Assembly (NCBI RefSeq): GCF_001888185.1
Contig: NZ_CP016364.1
Coordinates: 1,426,001-1,490,000, forward strand
Source of the DNA: Phaeobacter porticola
GTDB lineage: Bacteria > Pseudomonadota > Alphaproteobacteria > Rhodobacterales > Rhodobacteraceae
DNA length: 64,000 nucleotides
Direction of reading: 5' to 3'
Both the position numbers and the translations under genes were made by a program. Under the pieces are notes generated by a model, which saw only the letters and a list, made by a program, of their open reading frames with translations, was not told the DNA's origin and did no database searches. Position 1 is the first letter of the stretch. Each line of letters opens with the position of its first letter. Below, piece after piece: positions 48,064 to 57,806 of the stretch.

Positions 48064-48925
48064 CCCAGAGATCCGGGCCGCCAGAGATATCGCCATCCAG
48101 ATCGCCAAGCGCTTTGGCATCCTTGTTGGGATAATCCAACGCATGCAACACCTGCCGGATTGCCGCCAGCCGTGCGCGTCGCTTGTCATCCGATCGCACG
48201 ATGGTCCAGGGTGCATGTGAGGAATGGCTGCGCTTTAGCGTATCAGCAATAGCGGTGGAGTATTCCTGCCAGAGGCCCAACCCTTTGATGTCAATCGGGC
48301 TCAGCTTCCATTGCTTTAGCGGGTCGGTTTCGCGGGACAGGAACCGGCGCAGTTGTTCGGCACGACCGACGTTAAGCCAGATCTTGAACAGCTGAATCCC
48401 ATCCTCGACCAAGGCTTCCTCAAACCCGTTGACCTGATCAAAAAACCGTTCTCGCTGCGCATCTGTGCAAAAGCCAAATACCGGTTCCACCACGCCGCGG
48501 TTGTACCAGCTGCGATCAAAGAAGACGATTTCACCCGCTGACGGCAGATGGGTGATGTAGCGCTGGAAATACCATTGGGTCTGTTCGCGCTCGCTGGGTT
48601 TGGACAGGGCCACGATGCGGGCACCGCGTGGGTTCAGGTTTTCGCGGAACCGCTTTATTGTGCCACCCTTGCCTGCGGCATCGCGCCCCTCGAACAGGAT
48701 GGCGATACGTGCCCCAGTCTCTCGCGCCCAAGACTGCATCTTGACCAGTTCAATCTGGAGCTTGGCCATCTCTTTTTCATAGCGCTTGCGGCTCATCCGT
48801 GTGTCATAGGGATAGCCGGGATCCAGCAGGGCCCCCTTGTCCGCGCCTTTGATCGCTGCGCGGATCTCATCGGGGGCTTTGGTTTCGTAAAACGCACTGA
48901 TCGCGCCATCAAAGGGCAGGGGCAT
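48056..48925 (-). CDS. ppk2: Polyphosphate kinase 2
   Basis: PPK2 enzymes transfer phosphate between polyphosphate and nucleoside di- or monophosphates. The 289-aa protein is a single-domain PPK2. It has Walker [22 protein letters not shown], a lid segment [47 protein letters not shown] with Walker B, and [17 protein letters not shown]. The subclass (I, GDP/ADP-phosphorylating) is suggested by length and by the single domain but is not certain. It is followed by a cotranscribed TetR regulator. Confidence 0.92.
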   Translation of the reverse strand: MPLPFDGAISAFYETKAPDEIRAAIKGADKGALLDPGYPYDTRMSRKRYEKEMAKLQIELVKMQSWARETGARIAILFEGRDAAGKGGTIKRFRENLNPRGARIVALSKPSEREQTQWYFQRYITHLPSAGEIVFFDRSWYNRGVVEPVFGFCTDAQRERFFDQVNGFEEALVEDGIQLFKIWLNVGRAEQLRRFLSRETDPLKQWKLSPIDIKGLGLWQEYSTAIADTLKRSHSSHAPWTIVRSDDKRRARLAAIRQVLHALDYPNKDAKALGDLDGDISGGPDLWDA

Positions 48926-48985
48926 AGAAAAATCCTTCTGTCTTCTGTCCCTTATATGGGGCTTCGCCGCGAAATGTGAATCGTT

Positions 48986-50005
48986 TTAACGTAATTTGAT
49001 GCGCGCGGCGGCGCGATCTACAGCTGCGACAACCGCTTCGGTGGCCACCTGATGCGGCATGTGCCCGATGCCCTCCAGCACGGTGAGATTTACCGATGGT
49101 ACATCCCGGGCCAGCTGCCGTGCGTGCAGATCCAATCCCACAGTCGTGTCAGCGCGACCATGCACCGCCTCGATCGGCAATGACAGGTCGCGATAACGTG
49201 GCACCATGGTCTCAATCTCTGCCAAAAGGTTTGCCCGTTGACGTGCATTGGCCCGGAGTGCTGATCGCCGCAGCGTGAGACCAGGACCGAAATGCTCAAA
49301 ATACCCCGCCGGAACAGGTTGCGGAGCGAAGACCTCTGTCAGGGCGTTGCGAATGGTGGTTTCGGGGACATAGGCGGTCAGCAGGGGTACGGCCAGCCGC
49401 TGACCCAGCGGCGAGGAGGTTACCTTGTAGAACAGGCTCAGCGGTGTGGGCCAGGGGTGGGACACGGATCCGATCATGACCAACGCTGACAGGCTGTCAG
49501 GGGCGTCCAATGCCCAAGACAATGCGACGCCGCCGCCGTAGCTCTGACCCAGCACGATAGGGCGCTCGGCGCCGAGTTTTGCAACCGCGCCCCGGATCAA
49601 CGCCGCCTGCGCACGCAAAGAGGCCTCTGCACCACGGATGCGGTCGCTGTAGCCCAGTCCGGGCCGGTCCACGATGATCACCCGGTAGCGATCCGTCAGC
49701 GCCGGAGCGAGCCGGAAGGTCATATCGCGGATATGACCACTGGCACCGTGGATCAACACAAGATCAGGCGCCTGGTCCCCCGGCTCCAGACCAGGCGGTT
49801 GGCCCAAATCCAGCAGATGAATCTGCTGGCCGTGCACCTCGATAAACTCACCTTGGGGCGGATAGGCGGCCACTGCGGCAGCCTCCCGCACAGAGGCGCG
49901 CCACAGGGTCACCCCGGTGCCAAGCGCGAGCACAAGCGCAGCGATCAGCACCTGTTTAATGGCCAATCTTCGCCATATCAAAAGGCGTGGATTGATAGAT
50001 GGCAT
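48986..50005 (-). CDS. Alpha/beta-hydrolase with N-terminal membrane anchor
   Basis: The protein has an N-terminal hydrophobic helix ([18 protein letters not shown]) and an alpha/beta-hydrolase domain. The oxyanion region is [16 protein letters not shown], the nucleophile elbow is [17 protein letters not shown] (Ser in G-Q-S-Y-G), the Asp lies near [14 protein letters not shown], and the catalytic His is in LEGIGHMPH. It should hydrolyse an ester or related bond at the membrane. The start is uncertain. I use ATG 50005 (339 aa), which overlaps metA by 50 bases; TTG 49966 overlaps it by only 11 bases. Confidence 0.82.
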   Translation of the reverse strand: MPSINPRLLIWRRLAIKQVLIAALVLALGTGVTLWRASVREAAAVAAYPPQGEFIEVHGQQIHLLDLGQPPGLEPGDQAPDLVLIHGASGHIRDMTFRLAPALTDRYRVIIVDRPGLGYSDRIRGAEASLRAQAALIRGAVAKLGAERPIVLGQSYGGGVALSWALDAPDSLSALVMIGSVSHPWPTPLSLFYKVTSSPLGQRLAVPLLTAYVPETTIRNALTEVFAPQPVPAGYFEHFGPGLTLRRSALRANARQRANLLAEIETMVPRYRDLSLPIEAVHGRADTTVGLDLHARQLARDVPSVNLTVLEGIGHMPHQVATEAVVAAVDRAAARIKLR

Positions 50006-50873
50006 TGATCCAGTTGCCATAAAGAAGATGCGCATGACTGCGCCACCTGTTCTGCGGTTTGCGGCTGGGATCATCGTCCGGGTAGTAGTTCATCGGCACG
50101 TTTATTGGCGTGCCGCTGGCCACGTCGCGATCATATTCCTGTTTCAACGTGTCGCTGTCATATTCAAAATGATTGAAGATATAGAGCGCGCGATGGTTCG
50201 GATCCTCGATCAGGCAGGGGCCTGAGCCATCGCTACCAAGCAGGCTGCGAAGGCCGGGTCTGCTGTCGATCTCATTCTGGCGAATTTCGGTCCAGCGCGA
50301 AACGGGTATAACACAATCATCTGAGAAACCACGCAAATATGGAGAAGCCGGATCAAGGTTCTGATGCCGGAAACAGCCAAATATCTTGTGATCCAACAGA
50401 TGTTTTTTGACACCGTGGAAATAGTTGATCATCGCCATGCCGCCCCAGCACACGCCAAAGGTGGAATGCACGTTGGTCTGGGTCCAGTCAAACACCTCGC
50501 ACAGCTCATCCCAATAGGTGACATCCTCGAACTCAAGATGTTCAATCGGTGCGCCGGTGATGATCAAACCATCGAATTTCTCGTGTTTGATCTCCTGAAA
50601 GGAGTGGTAGAATTCGGCCATATGTTCAGCAGCGGTGTTGCGGGTCTGATGCTCGGTCATGCGGATCAGCGATAGGTCGATCTGCAAGGGCGTCGCGCCG
50701 ATCAACCGGGCGAACTGGTTTTCGGTCTGGATTTTTTTCGGCATCAGATTGAGCAGACCGATGCGCAGCGGGCGGATGTCCTGACGTGCCGCCTGATCCG
50801 GCGACATGACCATCACGCCTTCGTTCGTGAGAACGTCATAGGCAGGGAGGTCTGAAGGGATCTTGATCGGCAT
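49956..50873 (-). CDS. metAA: Homoserine O-acetyltransferase (MetA family)
   Basis: This enzyme activates homoserine for methionine synthesis. The 305-aa protein has the MetA family order: [36 protein letters not shown], the catalytic Cys142 in [13 protein letters not shown], and the C-terminal HFEYD and [12 protein letters not shown]. Residue 111 is Glu (GAPIE). Established work on the family shows Glu111 selects acetyl-CoA and Gly111 selects succinyl-CoA, so I predict an acetyltransferase. It is upstream of the hydrolase gene and downstream of a P-loop protein gene, all on the minus strand. Confidence 0.93.
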   Translation of the reverse strand: MPIKIPSDLPAYDVLTNEGVMVMSPDQAARQDIRPLRIGLLNLMPKKIQTENQFARLIGATPLQIDLSLIRMTEHQTRNTAAEHMAEFYHSFQEIKHEKFDGLIITGAPIEHLEFEDVTYWDELCEVFDWTQTNVHSTFGVCWGGMAMINYFHGVKKHLLDHKIFGCFRHQNLDPASPYLRGFSDDCVIPVSRWTEIRQNEIDSRPGLRSLLGSDGSGPCLIEDPNHRALYIFNHFEYDSDTLKQEYDRDVASGTPINVPMNYYPDDDPSRKPQNRWRSHAHLLYGNWINAIYQSTPFDMAKIGH

Positions 50874-50941
50874 ATCTTGTCCTTTGGTTGTTTATCCCCG
50901 CCCAAGGTTGGTTGGGGTCTTGGTCACGTGATGTAGAAGGC

Positions 50942-51805
50942 CTAGCCGCGCGCCTCAAGGGCACCCGCGATCACGTCTGTGAAATCGGCCTCGGTGCGGA
51001 TCGTGGAAATCTGATCGGCGGTGACCGTGACACCCCATTTTTCGGCCATCGCAGCATAGCGGGGCTGGCGATGAGCCAGCGCCTGCGCATAGGTCCAGCG
51101 AATGAAACTATCAGGATCCACATCGGCCTCTGATAGGGTGTTTTCCTTTAGATACTCTTGCCAAACACGGGTCAGAAAAGCGGGTTCATAGGCCATCGGC
51201 TTGGGTGCGCGATCAAATCGACGGATCAGCTCTTGGGTATGGGCCTCGTCGCCCTTGATCCAAACCATCAGCGTATTCTTTGCAAGCTCGGTCAGTAGGG
51301 GGTCGCCCGGATCATTGGCATCGACCCATTCGCAGATACTGCCGCCGGTGTCGCAGATGAAGTTCGGGTAATCATAAAGCCGCGCAGCCCGGTCGATGAA
51401 ATAGCCGGTATCACGCAGCGCGTTCAGCTCAGCAGTGCGGAACTGGTCCTGACGGCGGGTGTATTCCTGCATTGCCAGCCCACCCTTGGCCGGATCACCG
51501 GGTTTGCCCAAGTAGGACGCCACCGGTGTCAGGTTCTCAAAGCTGATGTTGGAGCCGATGTAGATCGAGTCCGACAAAAGAAGATCCCGCAGGAACGGCA
51601 CTTTCATTGCCTCGGCCTTGGCATTGTCAGCGATATATTCGCCCATGTAACGGGTGCCGATGCGGTAATCGATGGAATAGTGAAACCAACTGCCGGCGCC
51701 GCGCAGGATATTGCTGATATAGGTTTTGCCCAGACCGGACATGCCAAAGAACAAAACCCGCTTATGCGGCGCCTTACGCCACTCTTCGGCAGACGAATAG
51801 AGCAT
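50942..51805 (-). CDS. P-loop ATPase/kinase-like protein of unknown function
   Basis: The 287-aa protein has a P-loop GMSGLGKT (residues 21-28) after RVLFF, typical of kinase-type NTPases. Aspartate-rich segments SIDYRIGTRYMGEY and FICDTGGSICEWVD and a helical C-terminal half follow. The overall pattern resembles a nucleoside-kinase-like fold but no specific family is recognised. It lies 68 bases upstream of metAA on the same strand, so the two may be cotranscribed. Whether it has a role in methionine or one-carbon metabolism is not shown. The start at 51805 is chosen because the P-loop then has normal spacing. Confidence 0.75.
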   Translation of the reverse strand: MLYSSAEEWRKAPHKRVLFFGMSGLGKTYISNILRGAGSWFHYSIDYRIGTRYMGEYIADNAKAEAMKVPFLRDLLLSDSIYIGSNISFENLTPVASYLGKPGDPAKGGLAMQEYTRRQDQFRTAELNALRDTGYFIDRAARLYDYPNFICDTGGSICEWVDANDPGDPLLTELAKNTLMVWIKGDEAHTQELIRRFDRAPKPMAYEPAFLTRVWQEYLKENTLSEADVDPDSFIRWTYAQALAHRQPRYAAMAEKWGVTVTADQISTIRTEADFTDVIAGALEARG

Positions 51806-51909
51806 TTGAAATCCGGTCCCTGTTGGTTCCTTGCCTTGCTACTGACCAATGTCGCGTGGGTCAATCAGCAGCGCCCGAAGGTGACCTGATCAGATGTAGT
51901 CGTGACACG

Positions 51910-51937
51910 AAAAACCCCCGCACCATGGGTGCGGGGG
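51910..51937 (-). terminator. Terminator of the outer membrane porin gene
   Basis: A 10-bp perfect stem CCCCCGCACC / GGTGCGGGGG with a 3-base loop, followed on the minus strand by TTTTT. It lies about 70 bases past the porin stop. Confidence 0.85.
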
Positions 51938-52005
51938 CAAAGCTGGTCCTGGCCCTGTCTTTGTTGCAGCGCGGCCTGTAAGCGCACGCAGGTTTTACGC
52001 CAGGA

Positions 52006-53151
52006 TCAGAAGCTATAGCCGACCTTCAGGCCAAAGCTGACGGCGTCGTTGTCGCGAAAGTTCGCGACGCCCACAGCACCACCGGGCGCGGCAATTGCGT
52101 CACCCAGTTTGGTATAGCGGATACCGGCAGAGATCTTCATCTTGTCCTGAGTGTACTGCACGCCAAGGCGGATTGCCTCATAGCCGTGCGTCGGCGCGAG
52201 CGGTGACACGAGGTTGTCGCCATCGACATCTGCATAGATTACCGCAAGCGAACCAGACCAGTTCTCGTTGAATTTGCGACCTACACCCAGCGTGTAGGTG
52301 ACGGAGTCATCAAGGTCGATCAGGTCTACGGTGCGACCGGCCTGACCGCTGAGGCCCGGCACAACCAGATTGGTGACGCTATGCTCTGCCCAACGGACAC
52401 TGCCAAACAGCAGCGTGTCTTTTGCAATGCCGGTCTGCAGGTCTAGATTGACCGACTGCGGTGTTTTGGTTTTGGTCGAGGTTGATGCGGTGGCACCGGT
52501 GACGAAAGTTTCAGTCAGGCTGAATTCGTGTTCGATTTCGGAACTGTAGGTCAGAGCCGCGCGGAGAGCGATTTCCGGGACTTCGTAAGCGACACCGGCC
52601 ACCCAGCCAAAGGCACCATCCTTGTTGACCTGTACGTTGTATTGGCTGCCGATAGAGGAATAGGCTCCGCCCGCAAGGTTAATCGCGCCGTCAATTTCCT
52701 GATAGCGGATGCCGCCGTGGACGCTGAAGTTTTCGTTGAACCGGTAGCGCAGCAGTGCAGTGATTGCATTGGAATCTGCCACTGCGGTGGTGCCGCCCAA
52801 AAGGAGTGAGCTTCCGACCGGGTAATTCACGTCGACGCCCCACGGCTGATCGAAGATCACTGCGAAGGACAGCTGCTCGTTGATGTCCCGCTTGTAGCCT
52901 GCGCCAAACATGTTGAAGCGGTCGCCGACATCGCCGGTCGCAGATTGAAAAGGGTTACCCGGTGAACCGACGGTGGTGGTGGCGCGGTCATTACCGGACA
53001 GATCTACAGATGAGGTCGCCACGGAAAACTCGGCGTAGGTGCCTTCTTCAAAGATGATGCCAATCGGCTGGCCGGTCCGATCAAGACCGCTGGCCATAGC
53101 GGAGCCGGAAGCCAGCGCCAGCGCCGCTGACGTTGCAAGATAGCGTTTCAT
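52006..53151 (-). CDS. FadL/OmpP1-family outer membrane protein
   Basis: The 381-aa precursor starts MKRYLATSAALALASGSAMA, a clear signal peptide. A beta-barrel follows with alternating aromatic and polar strands and an aromatic C-terminal residue (FGLKVGYSF). Features of the long-chain fatty acid transporter family are the N-terminal GLDRTGQPIGIIFEEGTYAEFS and GDRFNMFGAGYKRDINEQLSFAVIFDQPWGVDVNYP. It probably passes hydrophobic molecules. Start at 53151 has GGAGGAATA upstream; the frame opens 14 codons earlier. It ends in a strong terminator and stands as a single gene. Confidence 0.88.
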   Translation of the reverse strand: MKRYLATSAALALASGSAMASGLDRTGQPIGIIFEEGTYAEFSVATSSVDLSGNDRATTTVGSPGNPFQSATGDVGDRFNMFGAGYKRDINEQLSFAVIFDQPWGVDVNYPVGSSLLLGGTTAVADSNAITALLRYRFNENFSVHGGIRYQEIDGAINLAGGAYSSIGSQYNVQVNKDGAFGWVAGVAYEVPEIALRAALTYSSEIEHEFSLTETFVTGATASTSTKTKTPQSVNLDLQTGIAKDTLLFGSVRWAEHSVTNLVVPGLSGQAGRTVDLIDLDDSVTYTLGVGRKFNENWSGSLAVIYADVDGDNLVSPLAPTHGYEAIRLGVQYTQDKMKISAGIRYTKLGDAIAAPGGAVGVANFRDNDAVSFGLKVGYSF

Positions 53152-53260
53152 TATTCCTCCCTGTCCGAACGTTAAGCGTCCGGTTGTAAACATTGGGAAA
53201 CGCTAGCAAGGCGGTATTTTTCGGTCAATGTTGACGCAAAGGCAAGCAACGGCAAGAAGA

Positions 53261-54163
53261 TTAGGCAGAACGGCCTTGTTCTGAATGCGCACGCAATCGT
53301 CCTGCGGCATCAAGGATGTTGATGTAATTGGCGCAGAAGATCACCGCCGCGCCTAGCAGGATCCAAAGGTTAAGCGCTTCACCATAAATCAACATTCCGG
53401 CCACAGCGATGGCGGGCAGGCGTGCAAAATCAATTGGCACCACAACGGTGGCAGGGGCAATGGAGAGTGCTTTTGTCATGCAGAAATGCGCCGCCAGCCC
53501 GGCGCAACCGATGACCAGCAACCAAAGTGCCGTTACGGCATTTGGAATTGAAATTGCACCATCCCAACCTGATATAGCCAAACCCATCGCCAATTGCAGC
53601 AGCGTCAGCCATAGCAGGATTGAGGCAATCGGCTCGTGCCGGGTCAGTCGTTTGGTGAATATGATGGTCAGAGCAAAGAAGATGGCAGAGGCCCCAGCGG
53701 CCAGCACGCCAGCGTTCAATGTCTCAGGGCTGGGCCGCGCGACAATCAGAATACCGATGAACCCAAGTGCGGCTGCCAACACCCGTGGTCGCGTCAACCG
53801 CTCTCCCAGAAGGAGAGGAGAGAGCATCAGAACCCAGAGTGGCGATGTGAACTCGAGCGCAAAAACCTGTGCCAGCGGGATCAGGGTCACAGCAAAAAAC
53901 CAGAGGTTCTGCCCAGTGAAATGCGCGGCATTGCGGATGAGGTGCAGGCCCAGCCGGTCGCGCCGTACCTGGCGCCAGCTGCCCGTCGCGGTCAGAGCCA
54001 CGACGACGATCACCAGGCCGACTGCACTGCGGTAGGTCATGATCTCAAACGTGTCGAGGCTCAGACCGGCCTCTCGCCCGGCAATCGCCATGGCAGAGAA
54101 GGAGACAATCGCCCCGATCATCCAGATCGCAGCCGTCCCAATCGGTCGGTCGTTCAATTCCAT
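53261..54163 (-). CDS. EamA/DMT-family transporter
   Basis: The 300-aa protein has ten predicted transmembrane helices in two EamA repeats, each starting with a motif like GAIVSFSAMAIAGREAGLSL and VLAAGASAIFFALTIIFTKRL. Members are metabolite or drug exporters (RhtA/YdcZ-type); the substrate cannot be guessed. The ATG at 54163 follows GAGGGG; a GTG one codon earlier is less likely. It is co-directional with the sulfotransferase gene, which ends 110 bases upstream of its start. Confidence 0.88.
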   Translation of the reverse strand: MELNDRPIGTAAIWMIGAIVSFSAMAIAGREAGLSLDTFEIMTYRSAVGLVIVVVALTATGSWRQVRRDRLGLHLIRNAAHFTGQNLWFFAVTLIPLAQVFALEFTSPLWVLMLSPLLLGERLTRPRVLAAALGFIGILIVARPSPETLNAGVLAAGASAIFFALTIIFTKRLTRHEPIASILLWLTLLQLAMGLAISGWDGAISIPNAVTALWLLVIGCAGLAAHFCMTKALSIAPATVVVPIDFARLPAIAVAGMLIYGEALNLWILLGAAVIFCANYINILDAAGRLRAHSEQGRSA

Positions 54164-54272
54164 CACTGCCCCTCATGCGCCATTCTAACGGGCAGAAGGG
54201 GGCAGTTTTCAACTTAGGTCAAGCCATGTTCGCCGCGCGGTCCAGTGCCGGGACACTGATATGCCGGGACAG

Positions 54273-55853
54273 CTATTCGGCAGCGACCTTCCCGGCTCTG
54301 GCGCTTTGGCGTGGCAGAGCTGGTACATCGAGCCGGTTTCCGCGCTGAATAAAGCCCTTGGCGGCGTCCTCCGGATCAAAGCTAACCCGCTGAAGCAGGG
54401 TCTCAATCTCGCCCACAAGCGCCTCCGTGGTGGAGTCATTCGTGTTTGACGCATTCATCTTCGGCGGCAAAAGCGCACGCCTCTGATGCCCGAGTGACTG
54501 CATCAGCCTTGCCGCCCCGTCAGCTGTGGTGGCCTCTTCCAAGGTTGTCTCCACAAAGCGCAGCTGATGGCCGTAGAGATGTTTATAATACGCGTATCGC
54601 GCCTCCATTTCCAATGCATACCAGATGGCAGTCCCAATCTCGCCCATCGGGGTAAGTGTACTGGGGTCGAGGATATTGTTGCGATAGTTAGGATGCAGGT
54701 ACCATTGCCAGGGGGTGGTGATATTGAAGAAATCATTGCGATTGATGTAACTTGCGATTTGTTTGGCAAGGTTGCGGCGCAGGATGATGGTGGTTGTACG
54801 CGGTGCAAGACCGTGGTCAACAAGGGCCTCGATGAGCCCGCATTTTCCCAAGGTGTGATTGCTTTCCGCGTAGGGGGCTTGAAGCTCGCCCAGCCTGCCC
54901 TCCCAAAACTCGCAGACAGGTCCGTCCATGCCGTAGGTGTTGAAGTGCCGCATATGGCCGATACTGGGCAGGCGGGTGCCATAATCATCGAGATCAAGGG
55001 GTTCATGCACCGATGGAATATTCAGGTTCTCGCCGAGAAATCGCGCGAGCCAGGCCGTGCCGGTGCGCCCGGCAGAGAGGGTGAAGATGAAATCAGGCCG
55101 CGGATCAGGAGCGGCACCGCTGCCTGAGGGCATGTCACCTGGCGCAGAGGCAGTTGTGCGCTTGAGTGCCTCCGGATCTGGCGTTGCAACCGGACGGGCG
55201 TAGCCGAAGCGGGCAATTTCACCCGCGGCTTCCTGCTCAATCAGATCAGCGGTATCAGGATGTGCGGCAAAGACGGTCGCCGGATCGGCGCCGCGTTTTG
55301 GGCGAAGTGCCCCCTTGGCGCTCAGGCTTGAGAACCGCGCCCAGAGGTCGTCGATACCCAGCGCGTTGACATCCTCCTCAAGATGCTCGTAGCGCAGGAA
55401 AATGTCGGGGCTGTTCGGGCCATTCAGCGGCGCGATGCGACGGTTCTCGCTCAAGACGCTGCGGAAGTGCCCGACAAACTGGTCGAATGGAATATTACGT
55501 TTGTCCATCCCCTCCCAGTAATAGCGCGAGATTATCGCGTCATACGGATCGCGCCAGATTGTGATCTTGGTGTAACTCTCCCAGATGTCCTGAGGAACAG
55601 CGGCGCGGATCTGCCCGGCGGTCATGTGATTGAAGAAAGCCTGCGTGCCCTCATTTCCATCCGGCCAAGCCTGGGTTTGATGGTTCTGAGGACCGGGATA
55701 GCACAACTCTCTCCGGCTCTCTTCATCCTTTGGGCTGATTGGTGTGATGATGCTGCCGTCGTCGCAATAGCTGGACAGAGCGATCTCAAACGAGGTTCCG
55801 CCAACCTTCTTCGTTTTGATGAAAATTAGCTTGAGTGGGTGGCAGATGATCAT
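54273..55853 (-). CDS. Tandem sulfotransferase-like protein with two modules
   Basis: One 526-aa chain holds two sulfotransferase-type P-loops. The N-terminal module has KLIFIKTKKVGGTSFEIAL (residues ~8-27), matching the 5'-PSB motif of PAPS-binding enzymes, and the 3'-PB segment IWRDPYDAIISRYYWEGMDKR (100-118). The C-terminal module has DFIFTLSAGRTGTAWLARFLGENLNIPSVHEPLD (254-288) and a conserved segment RRNLAKQIASYINRNDFFNI. Pro/Ser/Gly-rich sequence (~235-252) links the modules. It should transfer sulfate from PAPS, but whether both modules are active is unclear. The acceptor is unknown. Confidence 0.83.
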   Translation of the reverse strand: MIICHPLKLIFIKTKKVGGTSFEIALSSYCDDGSIITPISPKDEESRRELCYPGPQNHQTQAWPDGNEGTQAFFNHMTAGQIRAAVPQDIWESYTKITIWRDPYDAIISRYYWEGMDKRNIPFDQFVGHFRSVLSENRRIAPLNGPNSPDIFLRYEHLEEDVNALGIDDLWARFSSLSAKGALRPKRGADPATVFAAHPDTADLIEQEAAGEIARFGYARPVATPDPEALKRTTASAPGDMPSGSGAAPDPRPDFIFTLSAGRTGTAWLARFLGENLNIPSVHEPLDLDDYGTRLPSIGHMRHFNTYGMDGPVCEFWEGRLGELQAPYAESNHTLGKCGLIEALVDHGLAPRTTTIILRRNLAKQIASYINRNDFFNITTPWQWYLHPNYRNNILDPSTLTPMGEIGTAIWYALEMEARYAYYKHLYGHQLRFVETTLEEATTADGAARLMQSLGHQRRALLPPKMNASNTNDSTTEALVGEIETLLQRVSFDPEDAAKGFIQRGNRLDVPALPRQSARAGKVAAE

Positions 55854-55963
55854 TCCAGAAACGCTCCCGATAGAGGTTCACCGAAACTTCGCAAAGAGAG
55901 TTATTCAAATCGTTAAGATACCAGTTAAGGTAAAATAAAATCAGGGCTTTCTATAAAAAGAAA

Positions 55964-55987
55964 AACCCCGGCTCATGGGCCGGGGTT
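55964..55987 (-). terminator. Terminator of guaA
   Basis: AACCCCGGC / GCCGGGGTT stem with a six-base loop; on the minus strand it is followed by a T-rich tract. It lies 13 bases beyond the guaA stop. Confidence 0.85.
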
Positions 55988-55999
55988 CTGGGTGCTGGC

Positions 56000-57568
56000 T
56001 TATTCCCACTCGATGGTGCCGGGTGGTTTTGAGGTGATGTCATAGGTGCAGCGGTTGATCCCCTTCACCTCATTGATGATCCGCGTGGCGGTCTCGCCTA
56101 GGAAGTCGTGGCTGAACGGATAGTAATCCGCCGTCATACCATCGACCGAGGTCACCGCGCGCAGGGCGCAGGCGAAATCGTAGGTGCGCCCGTCGCCCAT
56201 GACGCCGACCGTGCGCACGGGCAGGATCGCAACGAAGGCCTGCCAGATGTCATCATAGAGACCGTGTTTGCGGATCTGGTCGATATAGATCGCATCGGCC
56301 TCGCGCAGGATCTCCAGTTTTTCGCGGGTGATTTCGCCGGGGCAGCGGATTGCCAGACCTGGTCCGGGGAAAGGGTGGCGGCCAATGAAACTCTGCGGCA
56401 GACCCAGTTCGCGGCCCAAGGCGCGGACCTCGTCCTTGAACAGCTCGCGCAGCGGCTCGACCAGTTTCAGGCCCATCTTCTCCGGCAGGCCACCGACGTT
56501 GTGGTGGCTCTTAATGGTGACCGATGGCCCCCCTGAAAATGACACGGATTCAATCACATCCGGGTAGAGCGTGCCCTGTGCCAGGAACTCGGCGCCCTCA
56601 ATGGTGTTGGCGTGTTTCTGGAACACGTCGATGAACAGCTTGCCGATGATCTTGCGCTTGGTTTCCGGGTCCGACTGACCGTCCAGCTCGCCCAGGAACA
56701 GCTCCTGCTCATCCGCGTGGATCAGCTGGATATTGTAATTGTCGCGGAACATTGCGACGACCTCCTCGGCCTCGTTCTTGCGCAAGAGGCCGTGGTCCAC
56801 AAACACACAGGTCAGCTGATCGCCGATTGCTTCGTGGATCAGGATGGCCGCAACCGAGCTGTCGACACCGCCGGACAGGCCACAGATCACCTGCTTGTCG
56901 CCGACCTGATCGCGGATCGCCTGGATCGCCTGTTCGCGGTAAGCACCCATTGTCCAGTCACCGGTGAACCCTGCGATACGCACAAAGTTTTCATACAGTT
57001 TGGCGCCATTGGGTGTGTGGTGCACTTCCGGGTGGAACTGCACTGCGTAGAAATTGCGCGAGACATCTGCCGTGACGGCAAAGGGCGCATTAGGGGAGGT
57101 GCCGTAGACCTCAAACCCCGGTGCAATCTCGCTGACGTGGTCGCCGTGGCTCATCCAGACCTGTTCGCGGTCGCTGTCATCGGCGAACCACCCCTCCAGC
57201 AGGGGCAACGAGGATACCGAAGGAGTCACATAGGCGCGGCCAAATTCGGCGGTGCCATGGCCAGACAGAACCTTGCCGCCGAGCTGGTGCATCATCACCT
57301 GTTGGCCGTAGCAGATTCCCAGAATGGGCACGCCAAGATCAAAGATCTCCTGCGGCACGCGGGGGGATCCCTCGCGGGTCACGCTGTCGGGTCCGCCGGA
57401 GAAAATCACCGCTTTGGGCGCCATCTCACGCACAAAGTCCATAGTGACATTCTGATAGGGATGGATTTCGCAATAGACGTTCAGCTCGCGCAGGCGGCGT
57501 GCAATCAGCTGCGTGACCTGGCTGCCAAAGTCGATGATGAGAAGGCGGTCATGGGATGTCTCTGTCAT
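56000..57568 (-). CDS. guaA: GMP synthase (glutamine-hydrolysing)
   Basis: GuaA converts XMP to GMP using glutamine and ATP. The 522-aa protein has a class I glutaminase domain ([20 protein letters not shown], the nucleophile Cys in [12 protein letters not shown], and HPEVHHTP). An ATP pyrophosphatase domain follows with the PP-loop [21 protein letters not shown]. The C-terminal dimerisation domain ends [20 protein letters not shown]. Every family landmark is present and the length is normal. It is divergent from the MttB-family gene. Confidence 0.97.
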   Translation of the reverse strand: MTETSHDRLLIIDFGSQVTQLIARRLRELNVYCEIHPYQNVTMDFVREMAPKAVIFSGGPDSVTREGSPRVPQEIFDLGVPILGICYGQQVMMHQLGGKVLSGHGTAEFGRAYVTPSVSSLPLLEGWFADDSDREQVWMSHGDHVSEIAPGFEVYGTSPNAPFAVTADVSRNFYAVQFHPEVHHTPNGAKLYENFVRIAGFTGDWTMGAYREQAIQAIRDQVGDKQVICGLSGGVDSSVAAILIHEAIGDQLTCVFVDHGLLRKNEAEEVVAMFRDNYNIQLIHADEQELFLGELDGQSDPETKRKIIGKLFIDVFQKHANTIEGAEFLAQGTLYPDVIESVSFSGGPSVTIKSHHNVGGLPEKMGLKLVEPLRELFKDEVRALGRELGLPQSFIGRHPFPGPGLAIRCPGEITREKLEILREADAIYIDQIRKHGLYDDIWQAFVAILPVRTVGVMGDGRTYDFACALRAVTSVDGMTADYYPFSHDFLGETATRIINEVKGINRCTYDITSKPPGTIEWE

Positions 57569-57806
57569 GTACGCGCCTTAGGGCAGCGGCGCAGGTTTCG
57601 CAAGGGATTTTCGTGCGTCAATCCTGCGTTTGCGCTATCTTACCTTGGCGCAGCCTCGGGGGGGGGCAGGCCGTATCGCGTCATATTTTCTGAGAAACCT
57701 GCCGCGAATGTCGCTTTTCAACTTCAATGGCCGTAATCCTGCGGCGCTGGTGTGCGGTAGCGATATAATCACCCTTGCAACGAAATGCCTGTGGTGAGGA
57801 AAAACC

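Noticed and set aside
50874-50941. Possible SAM riboswitch upstream of metA
   Set aside because: The short gap has a CCAAG/CTTGG hairpin but lacks the conserved core I know for SAM-II or SAM-V.
57708-57797. 29-codon ORF just before the MttB-family gene, possible leader peptide
   Set aside because: No ribosome-binding site and no repeated regulatory codons or attenuator hairpin.
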